Shown here one piece after another: positions 56,468 to 64,000 of a stretch of DNA of 64,000 bases. The DNA is from Bacteroidota bacterium (GTDB lineage Bacteria > Bacteroidota > Bacteroidia > Chitinophagales > Saprospiraceae). Position 1 is the first letter of the stretch. Each line of letters starts with the position of its first letter. A model generated the notes under the pieces. The model saw nothing but the letters and a program-made list of their open reading frames with translations, was not told the DNA's origin and ran no database searches. Location of the stretch: the NCBI GenBank assembly GCA_029572935.1, contig JAKQHM010000019.1, positions 1 to 64,000 on the forward strand, written 5' to 3'. A program made the translations under genes and the position numbers.

Positions 56468-57103
56468 ATGGAAATCCACTGTTTTTCGGTGAACCCGTTT
56501 TACGAGAACACCTACCTTTTCTGGACAGATCCGGATCAAGCTGTTTTGATCGACCCCGGATTCTATACACCCGTAGAGGAGCAGCAGTTTCTCAGTTTTT
56601 TAGAATCAAACGAATTAACACTCTCTAAGTTGATCCTGACGCATGCCCATGTGGATCATGTGTTTGGCCTTCAGTTCATTTTTAAAAATTTCGGGCTCAA
56701 ACCCTGCTTGCATGCTTCCGAGATGACCATCTACCGGTCTGCCAATGCGGTCAGTGGTATGTATGGTCTCCGTCAATTTGAATATCCGGAGCCAGGCGAA
56801 TACCTGGAAGCTGGACCGGGTCAGACTTTTGGAGGAGTGAATTTTGACGTTTTCTACACGCCTGGACACAGTCCCGGTAGTCTAAGCTTTTATGCACCGG
56901 ATCACGGGGTGCTGTTTTCAGGGGACGTTTTGTTTGAGGGCAGTATCGGACGCACGGATCTGCCCGGAGGTGATTTTGATACCCTGATCCGATCCATCCG
57001 CACCGAGCTGTTCCCGCTCCCCGGTCAGACACGGGTTTATTCAGGTCATGGCGGGGTGACGACCATTGGTCAGGAAAGGGTCACCAATCCCTTTCTTCAA
57101 TAA
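56468..57103 (+). CDS. MBL-fold metallo-hydrolase (glyoxalase II-like)
   Basis: The 211-residue protein has the metal-binding THAHVDHVFG, GHSPGSLSFY, SGDVLFEGSIGRTDLPGG and SGHGGVT motifs of glyoxalase II-like hydrolases. The substrate is unknown; thioesters are common for this branch. It starts 26 nt before pyrD and is likely cotranscribed with it. Confidence 0.9.
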   Translation: MEIHCFSVNPFYENTYLFWTDPDQAVLIDPGFYTPVEEQQFLSFLESNELTLSKLILTHAHVDHVFGLQFIFKNFGLKPCLHASEMTIYRSANAVSGMYGLRQFEYPEPGEYLEAGPGQTFGGVNFDVFYTPGHSPGSLSFYAPDHGVLFSGDVLFEGSIGRTDLPGGDFDTLIRSIRTELFPLPGQTRVYSGHGGVTTIGQERVTNPFLQ

Positions 57104-57129
57104 AGTTCAAGCGCAATAAATTTATACAG

Positions 57130-58167
57130 ATGTTCTTCTGGAGGATTTTAAAACCGATCGTTTTTCTGATGGATCCCGAAAGGGCACACTACTTCAGCAT
57201 GAGGTTGTTTTCCATTGCCCTGTCCATACCCCTGATCTCATGGATTTTGAAAAGGTCTTTTATTTGTGAGCATCATTCGCTTGAGCGTGTGGTGGATGGT
57301 ATGCACTTCCGAAATCCCGTGGGACTCGCTGCCGGTTTTGACAAGGATGGACGCTGGCTTCCCTTGTTGCAGGAGCTGGGCTTTGGGTTTATAGAGGTTG
57401 GGACCGTGACGCCCAGACCCCAGAGCGGAAATCCCAAGCCCAGGCTTTTCAGGTTGATCAAAGATCGTTCTGTTATCAACAGGATGGGTTTCAACAACGA
57501 GGGGGTGGATGCGCTTGTCAGCAGGTTGAAAGCGTTTCAAAATGAAAAAAAGCTGATCATAGGAGGCAACATCGGAAAGAACAAAGACACCCCCAACGAA
57601 AGGGCTGCTGAGGATTATTTGTATTGTTTCCGGGCTCTGTTTGATCACGTCGATTATTTCACTATCAACGTCTCTTCCCCCAATACAGCAGGTCTGAGGG
57701 CACTGCAGGAAAAGGAACCTCTGATCCGGCTGCTACAGACCATCCAGGACGATAATCATGCCAGACCCAGGTCCAAACCCGTATATTTAAAGCTGGCGCC
57801 CGACCTGGACCCGGAGGCCCTTTCCGATGTACTGGAAGCCGTACGCGCCACGCGCATTCAAGGCCTTGTCCTGACCAATACCACCATACGCAGACCAGCA
57901 GAATTGAAAGAAACCAGGTGGGTAGGAGAATCCGGAGGGCTCAGCGGCAAAGCGGTGCAGCCTTTTTCAGACGAAATGTTGGGATGGGCCAGACAGGCTG
58001 ACCCCAACATTACCCTCATGGGTGCCGGTGGAATATCTTCACCGAAGGACGCCCTGCGTAAAATTGAATTAGGAGCGGACCTGGTGCAGGTTTATTCAGG
58101 AATGATCTTTGAAGGGCCCTGGATAATCAGAAGCATCAAGGAAGGATTGGTTCAGAGAGAGTCCTGA
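57130..58167 (+). CDS. pyrD: dihydroorotate dehydrogenase (quinone), class 2
   Basis: The 345-residue enzyme oxidises dihydroorotate in pyrimidine synthesis and passes electrons to membrane quinone. It has an N-terminal amphipathic segment, NPVGLAAGFDKDGRW, EVGTVTPRPQSGNPKPRLFRL, the class 2 catalytic serine region NVSSPNTAGLR and VQVYSGMIFEGP. A perfect 7-bp stem-loop (58149-58170) overlaps its stop codon. Confidence 0.95.
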   Translation: MFFWRILKPIVFLMDPERAHYFSMRLFSIALSIPLISWILKRSFICEHHSLERVVDGMHFRNPVGLAAGFDKDGRWLPLLQELGFGFIEVGTVTPRPQSGNPKPRLFRLIKDRSVINRMGFNNEGVDALVSRLKAFQNEKKLIIGGNIGKNKDTPNERAAEDYLYCFRALFDHVDYFTINVSSPNTAGLRALQEKEPLIRLLQTIQDDNHARPRSKPVYLKLAPDLDPEALSDVLEAVRATRIQGLVLTNTTIRRPAELKETRWVGESGGLSGKAVQPFSDEMLGWARQADPNITLMGAGGISSPKDALRKIELGADLVQVYSGMIFEGPWIIRSIKEGLVQRES

Positions 58168-58191
58168 ACCGAGAAGCAACTTAAAAACCCT

Positions 58192-58470
58192 TTATTTTTC
58201 AAGACTGAATTTGAGCATGGATCGGGACAGATCTCTGTGCCTTATTTCGATCAGGTATAAGCCCGGTGTTAAACTGGAAGTTTCAATTTCATCCTTACAA
58301 TCCGCTCCTGCCCACTCGGATACAACTTTACCAAACAGATCATACAGGATCAGCTTTTCTACCTGGTCCGTTTCGCAAAGGTGGAAAATTCGAAGTTGCC
58401 GGGAAAAACTAACTCATTGTTTTGGCAAATTCGGAATTCCAATAATAAGGAAGAATAAGTCTGATGCGGA
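58192..58470 (-). pseudogene. orphan T9SS type A sorting-domain fragment
   Basis: On the minus strand the DNA reads VEKLILYDLFGKVVSEW, then LTPGLYLIEIRHRDLSRSM and KFSLEK before TAA at 58194-58192, a clear T9SS C-terminal domain. Its first strand (NNELVFPGNFEFSTFAKR) lies in another frame, separated by a frameshift near 58385, and no gene body remains upstream. It is the remnant of a T9SS cargo gene behind fadD. Confidence 0.75.
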
Positions 58471-58506
58471 GAAAGGGAACCAAGGTTCCAAAAAAATTTC
58501 CTCTCC

Positions 58507-60162
58507 CTATCCTCTCAGTTCCCTCCTTAAGATCTTACCTACGTTGGTCTTTGGCAGGGAATCTCGGAATTCCACAAACTTGGGAATCTTGTATCCGGTC
58601 AGGTACTCACGCGTGTATTTGATCAGCTCGGATTCACTCAGACTTTTATCCTTTTTTACGACAAAAACTTTGACCGCTTCGCCGCATTTCTCGTCAGGGA
58701 CGCCGATGGCAGCTACTTCCAGCACCTTGGGGTGTTTGGAAATGACCTCTTCGATCTCATTCGGATATACGTTGAAACCTGAAACCAGGATCATGTCTTT
58801 TTTCCGATCGACGATGCGGAAATAACCATCTTCTTCCATCAGACCGATGTCTCCCGTACACAGCCAGCCTTCGCGGATGGTGTTGGCAGTTTCGTCGGGC
58901 TTGTTGTAATAACCTTTCATAACCTGAGGACCTTTGACCTGAATTTCTCCTATTTCATTGGGCCCACAGATGCGGCCATCATCCGCGACAATGCGTACAT
59001 CCGTACTGGGCACGGGCAAGCCGATCGTACCCAGTCTGCCACTACCGTCCAATGGATTCAGACTGACCACCGGAGAAGCTTCTGTCATGCCATATCCCTC
59101 GCAGAGCGGACATCCGGTTACGCTTTTCCATTTCTCTGCAACCGCGGTCTGGATGGCCATTGCTCCACCTACACTGACCCGAAGCGCGCTAAAATCAGAT
59201 TTTTCAAAACCCGGATGGTGCAGCAAGGCATTGAAGAGTGTGTTCACTCCGGTCATCAGACTGATCTTGTAATCTTTGAAGGCTTTGGCTACGGAACCGA
59301 TGTCGCGGGCATTGACGATGAGCACTGTATTAGCCCCAATGGACATCATGGCCAATACATTGACAGCAAAGGCAAAAATATGGTACATAGGCAGAGGGGA
59401 CAGGGTGGTTTCCTGACCGACCTTCAGGTATGGATTGATGATGGCTTTGATTTGCATCAGGTTACCTACCAGATTGCGGTTGGTCAGCATGGTACCCTTG
59501 CTGACACCTGTAGTGCCACCCGTATATTGCAACAGGATCACATCGTCCAGTGCAGGGGTAAAAGGCTTGATTGAAAACCGGCTCCCCTCGCTCACGGCGT
59601 GTCCCATGGAAATGGTGTTTTCGATGGTAAATTTCGGCACCATTTTTTTGATGCGCTTTACTGCAAAATCAACGAACCAGCCTTTGATTCCACCCAAAAA
59701 CTCACCGATGGTAGTGGTGATGACGATTTGGATCTTGGTTTTAGGAAGAACTTTTTCAAGATTGGCAGCAAAATTTTCAGCGATCACGATAGCTTTTACC
59801 CCGGAATCGTTGAACTGATACTCCATTTCGTAGGGAGTGTATAGAGGATTGGTGTTGACGATCACAAGGCCGGCCCGCAACGCACCAAAAATGGCTACCG
59901 GATATTGCAGAAGGTTGGGCATCATAAGGGCAATCTTGTCTCCGGGATTGAGTCCTCTGGAATGAAGGTATGCCGCAAAATTTCTTGATTTCTGATCCAG
60001 TTCCTTGTAAGTCATGGACTTTCCCATCAAGGTAAAGGCCTTCAGTTTTCCGAATTGTTTAAAGCACTCTTCTGCAAACTCCAGTAAGGAGCAATATGCT
60101 TCTGCATCTATGTTGGCTGGGATGCCTGCCGGATATTTTCTTAACCAGGGTCTTTGGTCCAT
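58507..60162 (-). CDS. fadD: long-chain fatty-acid-CoA ligase
   Basis: The 551-residue adenylate-forming enzyme activates fatty acids to acyl-CoA. It has the AMP-binding YTGGTTGVSKGTML near residues 205-218, CEGYGMTEASPV, the hinge VDRKKDMILVSGFNVYPNEIE and the terminal lysine in NVGKILRREL. ATG 60162 is used; the open frame to 60216 adds residues unlike the family. Confidence 0.93.
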   Translation of the reverse strand: MDQRPWLRKYPAGIPANIDAEAYCSLLEFAEECFKQFGKLKAFTLMGKSMTYKELDQKSRNFAAYLHSRGLNPGDKIALMMPNLLQYPVAIFGALRAGLVIVNTNPLYTPYEMEYQFNDSGVKAIVIAENFAANLEKVLPKTKIQIVITTTIGEFLGGIKGWFVDFAVKRIKKMVPKFTIENTISMGHAVSEGSRFSIKPFTPALDDVILLQYTGGTTGVSKGTMLTNRNLVGNLMQIKAIINPYLKVGQETTLSPLPMYHIFAFAVNVLAMMSIGANTVLIVNARDIGSVAKAFKDYKISLMTGVNTLFNALLHHPGFEKSDFSALRVSVGGAMAIQTAVAEKWKSVTGCPLCEGYGMTEASPVVSLNPLDGSGRLGTIGLPVPSTDVRIVADDGRICGPNEIGEIQVKGPQVMKGYYNKPDETANTIREGWLCTGDIGLMEEDGYFRIVDRKKDMILVSGFNVYPNEIEEVISKHPKVLEVAAIGVPDEKCGEAVKVFVVKKDKSLSESELIKYTREYLTGYKIPKFVEFRDSLPKTNVGKILRRELRG

Positions 60163-60251
60163 TTTTCTGTGTTTTGCGGGTAAAAATAGTCTTTTTCCCG
60201 AAATAGAAGGGATCATCAGGGCATTTGCTTGTCCATTGTCATGTCATGACC

Positions 60252-60259
60252 TACATTTG
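60252..60259 (+). promoter_or_regulatory. TAnnTTTG -7 element for the YdeI-like gene
   Basis: TACATTTG matches the consensus exactly, with TTG at 60229-60231 as a -33 element 20 bp upstream. The start codon follows 22 nt later, which supports ATG 60282. Confidence 0.6.
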
Positions 60260-60281
60260 TTTGCAAACACCGGTTCGTTAT

Positions 60282-60863
60282 ATGGAAAATGCAATGGTGG
60301 GTGCCTATCTGGATTCATTAAACCCTTCGGAAAGAGAGGCCTTGGGAGCGATCAGAGGAATGCTGCTTCATTTAGGATTGAGGGAAGATTTGAAATGGGG
60401 GCGCCCCGTGTACAGTCGGGACGGTATCAATCTGATCGGATTTGCAGTATTTAAAAGTTATTTGGGTCTTTGGTTTTTTCAGGGAGCTCTGTTACAAGAC
60501 CAGTTCCGCGTTTTGGTCAACGCACAGGAAGGCAAAACCCAGTCCATGCGTCAGTGGCGTTTTTCAAGACCGGAAGAATTGAACTTAAAATTGAAACAAA
60601 TAAAGGAGTATGTGGTCGAGACCCTCCAGAAAGCTCAAAGGCCAGAAAAGAAAAAGCCCAATGATGCAATCCATGAATCCGGACCGGATACGGTTTTTGA
60701 ACGATTCCTGGAAGACCGGCCTGAATTGAGGAAAATTTTTGACGCATTAGCCCCCTCGCATAGGAGGGAATACGTTCGCTATTATAATGAGGCTAAGCGT
60801 CCTGTAATACGTGCCAATCGCCTGGAAAAAATGGCAATGGCCTTATTAAACAAGCAATTCTGA
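60282..60863 (+). CDS. YdeI/DUF1801-type protein
   Basis: The 193-residue protein has an N-terminal DUF1801-like part (AYLDSLNPSEREALGAIRGMLLHLGLREDLKWGRPVYSRDG) and a C-terminal YdeI/OmdA-like helical part (LEDRPELRKIFDALAPSHRREYVRYYNEAKRPVIRANRLEKM). Members are linked to antimicrobial peptide resistance in other bacteria, but the function is unknown. ATG 60282 is favoured over the TTG or ATG upstream because the -7 element lies there. Confidence 0.82.
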   Translation: MENAMVGAYLDSLNPSEREALGAIRGMLLHLGLREDLKWGRPVYSRDGINLIGFAVFKSYLGLWFFQGALLQDQFRVLVNAQEGKTQSMRQWRFSRPEELNLKLKQIKEYVVETLQKAQRPEKKKPNDAIHESGPDTVFERFLEDRPELRKIFDALAPSHRREYVRYYNEAKRPVIRANRLEKMAMALLNKQF

Positions 60864-60904
60864 TTCAGCAATCCGAATTGAGAAAAACCAAAGACTTTTT
60901 CTTT

Positions 60905-61612
60905 TTAAACAGCCTTTGCATTGGCAGTCCCAAAAAGATTTGCTATTCCCTCCCTGTCTTTGATCAGGCTGTCATCAAAAAAGTGTACTCTTCCGGTTTC
61001 CAGATCGTATTTGGCACCGATGATCGCGATCTCAGATTCTGCTATCATGTTTTCCAGTAAGGGGCTTCTGCTGACAATGGCTTTGACGGACCTGTAAATG
61101 TTGATATCAGTCACATTCTCCACGAATTCATAGTTTTCCGAGTTCCGTCTGTTTGGATCGAGGGTTTTGTTTTCCTCATAAACAGCGGGTTGGATTTTGG
61201 ATAACAATTCAGTCAGGTTCCCCATTTCCACATGGTCGCAGGCACCTTTGATGGCACCGCAATTCGTATGACCCAATACCACGATGAGCTTGGATCCTGC
61301 GACTTTGCAGGCAAACTCAAGACTTCCTATGATATCAGTATTTACGATGTTCCCTGCAATTCTGATGGAAAAGATGTCACCCAGACCCTGGTCAAAAATG
61401 AGTTCTGCGGAGGTACGGCTGTCGATACAACTCAAGATGGCCGCGAATGGCCACTGTCCTTCGCGCGTATCGTTTGCCTGTTCGAGCAAGTCCCTTTTGA
61501 CCATCAGGTTGTTCATAAAACGAACATTTCCTTCTTTTAAAAAATGAAGGGCCTTTTCCGGATTGATGGAGGATTGTGTTTCAAGAGAATGAGCTTTCAT
61601 GAATTTTTTCAA
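60905..61612 (-). CDS. beta-class carbonic anhydrase
   Basis: The 235-residue zinc enzyme interconverts CO2 and bicarbonate. Zinc ligands are Cys62 (LSCIDSR, with Asp64 and Arg66), His115 and Cys118 (GHTNCGA). The C-terminal SEIAIIGAKYDLETGRVHFF is typical. It starts 14 nt after the SulP gene, so the pair is cotranscribed. Confidence 0.95.
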   Translation of the reverse strand: MKKFMKAHSLETQSSINPEKALHFLKEGNVRFMNNLMVKRDLLEQANDTREGQWPFAAILSCIDSRTSAELIFDQGLGDIFSIRIAGNIVNTDIIGSLEFACKVAGSKLIVVLGHTNCGAIKGACDHVEMGNLTELLSKIQPAVYEENKTLDPNRRNSENYEFVENVTDINIYRSVKAIVSRSPLLENMIAESEIAIIGAKYDLETGRVHFFDDSLIKDREGIANLFGTANAKAV

Positions 61613-61626
61613 TTTTTCTAAATTTA

Positions 61627-63201
61627 TCAGGATACAATAATATGGTCCAGGGAATTTTCCATTTGGTATTCTTCCCGGAATCCTTTAAGGGTGACTTCAA
61701 TATTTTTTTCTTTTGATCCGAATTCTAGGTATTCCCGGATCAGTTTCAGGACATCGTGATCGATATAGAAGGTTTCAGAAGCATCGATCGTGATCTTGCT
61801 GTTTTCGGGCAAATGGTTTAGTGTCTGCTTTATAGCGGCCTTATTGAGGAAAGATACTTCCTGGGCCAGTTTGATGATGATTTGATCACCGGCTTGATAG
61901 CTTTCTTTTTTGAAAAAATAGGCGAGCTTTAGGTTAGCCCTGAGGATAAAGAAAATAGATACGATCATTCCGATGCCCACTCCTCTGAGCAGATCAGTGA
62001 ATACGACAGCCAGTACAGTGACCGCAAAGGGTATAAACTGGTATTTTCCGGAATTCCACATATGTTTGAACACAGATGGGCTGGCCAGTTTGTATCCGAT
62101 CATAATCAGTACGGCGGCCAGACAGGCCAGGGGAATACGGTTGAGCAATCCGGGAATGAATACGACAGCCAGTAGTAATAAGACACCATGGGTGATGGCA
62201 GAGACCTTGGTTCTAGCTCCGGAATTGATGTTGGCAGAGGACCGCACGATGACGGACGTCATGGGCAAGCCTCCTATGAGTCCGCTGAGAATATTCCCGG
62301 TGCCTTGTGCGATCAATTCAGTATTTGAATTCGTAAAGCGTTTGAGTGGATCCATGCGGTCCGTTGCCTCGATGCAAAGCAGTGTTTCAATGGAAGCCAC
62401 AATAGCAAGGGTCAGTCCGATCAGCCAGACATCGGTGCGTAGCCAGGAAGAAAAATCCGGCAGTGTAAACTGGGCTAAAAATCCTTCAAATGATTCTGCT
62501 ACCGGCAGCCTGACCAGATGGTCTTCCGTGATGATCAGATTGGGCATCCACATTTTAAAACACTCGTTTGTCAGGATTCCCAGCAAGACTACGATTAATG
62601 CTGCAGGTACAGTTTTGATTTTTTTCAAGAAAGGTATCTTCAAAAATGCGATCAGAATGACCAGAGAGATCAAAGTAACCAGAATGGCTCCCGGATGCGC
62701 ATAATTGACCGCATCAATGATTCCAGAAAAGGTATTGTGCCCCGTAGACTTTTCAATAAAGAAAAAGTCCCCTTCATTGTCCTTATCGTAGCCAATGGCA
62801 TGGGGAATCTGCTTCAGGATGATGATGATCCCGATGGCGGTCAACATTCCTTCTATCACATTTGATGGGAAATAATTGGAAATGGTCCCGGATTTGATCA
62901 GCCCGAGCAGGAGTTGGATCAAACCTCCGATCACCACAGCGGCCAGAAATGCTTCATAGCTCCCCAGTGCGGTAATAGCTCCCAAAACTATAGCTGTCAA
63001 ACCCGCTGCAGGTCCGGTCACACTCAGCTGACTGTTGCTCAGAAATCCGACCACGATGCCGCCAATGATGCCGGATATAATTCCGGAAAACAGTGGTGCT
63101 CCACTCGCTAGAGCAATGCCCAGACAGAGAGGCAATGCTACCAGGAAGACCACCACTCCTGCCTGGACATCGGTCCAGAAGTATTTATTTTTATCTCTCA
63201 T
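61627..63201 (-). CDS. SulP-family anion permease with STAS domain
   Basis: The 524-residue membrane protein has the SulP core (VFLVALPLCLGIALASGAPLFSGIISGIIGGIVVGFLSNS, LSVTGPAAGLTAIVL) of ten or more helices and a C-terminal STAS domain (SKITIDASETFYIDHDVLKLI, about residues 425-515). SulP transporters next to carbonic anhydrase are typically bicarbonate carriers, so bicarbonate uptake is likely (inference). Confidence 0.93.
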   Translation of the reverse strand: MRDKNKYFWTDVQAGVVVFLVALPLCLGIALASGAPLFSGIISGIIGGIVVGFLSNSQLSVTGPAAGLTAIVLGAITALGSYEAFLAAVVIGGLIQLLLGLIKSGTISNYFPSNVIEGMLTAIGIIIILKQIPHAIGYDKDNEGDFFFIEKSTGHNTFSGIIDAVNYAHPGAILVTLISLVILIAFLKIPFLKKIKTVPAALIVVLLGILTNECFKMWMPNLIITEDHLVRLPVAESFEGFLAQFTLPDFSSWLRTDVWLIGLTLAIVASIETLLCIEATDRMDPLKRFTNSNTELIAQGTGNILSGLIGGLPMTSVIVRSSANINSGARTKVSAITHGVLLLLAVVFIPGLLNRIPLACLAAVLIMIGYKLASPSVFKHMWNSGKYQFIPFAVTVLAVVFTDLLRGVGIGMIVSIFFILRANLKLAYFFKKESYQAGDQIIIKLAQEVSFLNKAAIKQTLNHLPENSKITIDASETFYIDHDVLKLIREYLEFGSKEKNIEVTLKGFREEYQMENSLDHIIVS

Positions 63202-63335
63202 GGAGATTCTGTTGTTAAGGATTGAATTCAGAACATCAACCTCACAGTATCGTGGTCTGTGCGGGTCGAGTCCAAATTGAAAAAAAAATTAAAAGGGGAA
63301 AGGGAATGGCATGAGCGAACAAGCCATCTTTAATA

Positions 63336-63647
63336 TCATACTTTGTATTCCGGAGGAATTTCCGGACTGTCTAAGGATGACAAGGAAATAAAATCTTTTA
63401 GGTCTGAAAACAGGACCAGAATAAAATCGATCGGAATCATGGTCAAGGCGGGCCAATCAGCTCCGACGGGATGATAAAGTTCTTCCTCCAGAACGTTATA
63501 GCCCAGACCAGAGGCATTTCCGCCGTTTCCAGAGCTACATTCCAGATAGGAAAATATGGGTTTAACATATCTGATGCACTGGTAGCACACGTCTGCTGCC
63601 AGCAGACAAGCAAACACCAAGGCAATTATTTTATGGCTCAAAGACAT
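63336..63647 (-). CDS. small membrane-anchored protein of unknown function
   Basis: The 103-residue product has one N-terminal hydrophobic segment (IIALVFACLLAADVCY) and a hydrophilic tail without a family I know. It is short and isolated, so the call is cautious. Confidence 0.45.
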   Translation of the reverse strand: MSLSHKIIALVFACLLAADVCYQCIRYVKPIFSYLECSSGNGGNASGLGYNVLEEELYHPVGADWPALTMIPIDFILVLFSDLKDFISLSSLDSPEIPPEYKV

Positions 63648-63787
63648 GTATCCTTACATTCCTTTCGGTTCCGTAAAAGTAATAAAATGCTTGATATAAA
63701 GCTATTACAGAAACGTTAAAAGAAAACGGATCCGGATGATGGTATTTGGATAAAGTTTGGTTGATCAGCTGGTCTTGGGTGATTCAA

Positions 63788-64000
63788 TTATTTGATTTTC
63801 AGGCGGGACAGCAGATCATCCAGGGTGCCGGATAGCACAGGAGCAGGTAAATCCGAATGGAATCCCGGATAAACCTCAGCTTCCTTAAGGTGCTTGGAAA
63901 GGTCTAATTTATTTTGTGCCACATTCAGGAAGAGACCTTTCCGGTGCAATTCTCTGGCAAGATATTCCTGTTCCGGTTGGCCCGGTGTGGAGATGAGCAG
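63788..64000 (-). CDS. C-terminal end of a glycosyltransferase (partial)
   Basis: Seventy codons up to the window edge read LLISTPGQPEQEYLAREL and on to DDLLSRLKIK before TAA at 63790-63788. The TPGQPEQE-YLA pattern is the donor-binding end of GT28-type (MurG-like) transferases of the kind found in Bacteroidota. The rest of the gene lies beyond 64000. Confidence 0.65.
   Translation of the reverse strand: MLISTPGQPEQEYLARELHRKGLFLNVAQNKLDLSKHLKEAEVYPGFHSDLPAPVLSGTLDDLLSRLKIK

Noticed and set aside
58149-58170. Terminator after pyrD
   Set aside because: The 7-bp stem is perfect but no T run follows it, so it is noted only in the pyrD entry.

Overview
The window looks like chromosomal DNA from a member of the Bacteroidota, most likely a Saprospirales-like lineage (inference). 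Supporting signs are: many upstream regions carry the Bacteroidota-type -7 promoter element TAnnTTTG; there is a type IX secretion (T9SS) C-terminal sorting domain on a cargo protein and on an orphan fragment; there are many lipoproteins with Bacteroidota-type lipoboxes and families typical of the phylum (DUF6029, Omp28-like, DUF4783, DUF4197, TolB/BamA-like fusion); and menaquinone is made by the futalosine route (mqnC). No rRNA, CRISPR array, prophage or complete insertion sequence was seen.

The left end (1-3900) is the accessory part and the most interesting region. It holds a polymorphic-toxin locus: a lipoprotein 'core' with a C-terminal toxin tip, an immunity-like gene, a second start-less toxin tip, a second related immunity-like gene, and a decayed third tip. 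The DNA from about 2160 to 3900 is strikingly AT-rich. The effector gene is preceded by eleven perfect copies of the heptamer AACCCTC that encode a small upstream ORF, whose stop codon overlaps the effector start (ATGA), suggesting copy-number (phase) control. Next to it is a T9SS cargo gene with an apparent frameshift in its signal peptide.

The rest is mostly housekeeping and cell-envelope genes. From 5.5 to 16 kb: an OmpA-like lipoprotein, a Dna2-like nuclease-helicase, then a minus-strand operon (two glycosyltransferases, hddA, gmhA, an hddC-gmhB fusion, queE) that makes GDP-D-glycero-D-manno-heptose. From 16 to 28 kb: DUF4197, a peptide transporter, bifunctional ftcD, tRNA-Val, a DUF2130 protein, a PstS-like lipoprotein with a TPR protein, and mqnC-punA. 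From 28 to 32.5 kb: rimP-nusA-infB with a terminator-like leader hairpin. From 32.7 to 38.5 kb: a MORN-type lipoprotein, a vanadium haloperoxidase-like lipoprotein and a divergent cphA/cphB cyanophycin pair.

From 39 to 44 kb: DUF4783 and a tightly coupled operon gpmI / Big_5-type lipoprotein / lptB / two small lipoproteins. From 44 to 48.6 kb: Omp28-like plus DUF6029 opposite a TlpA thioredoxin, then peroxiredoxin-clpS-aat, which joins the bacterial N-degron tagging enzyme and its adaptor in one transcript. From 48.7 to 64 kb: an EamA transporter with a bestrophin, a divergent sigma-factor-like gene with a membrane anti-sigma-like partner, a 1071-residue TolB/BamA-like protein, an MBL-fold hydrolase with pyrD, an orphan T9SS sorting-domain fragment, fadD, a YdeI-family protein, a carbonic anhydrase/SulP pair, and the C-terminal end of a glycosyltransferase cut by the window edge.

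All functional calls are from reading the sequence and memory of families; no database search was run.
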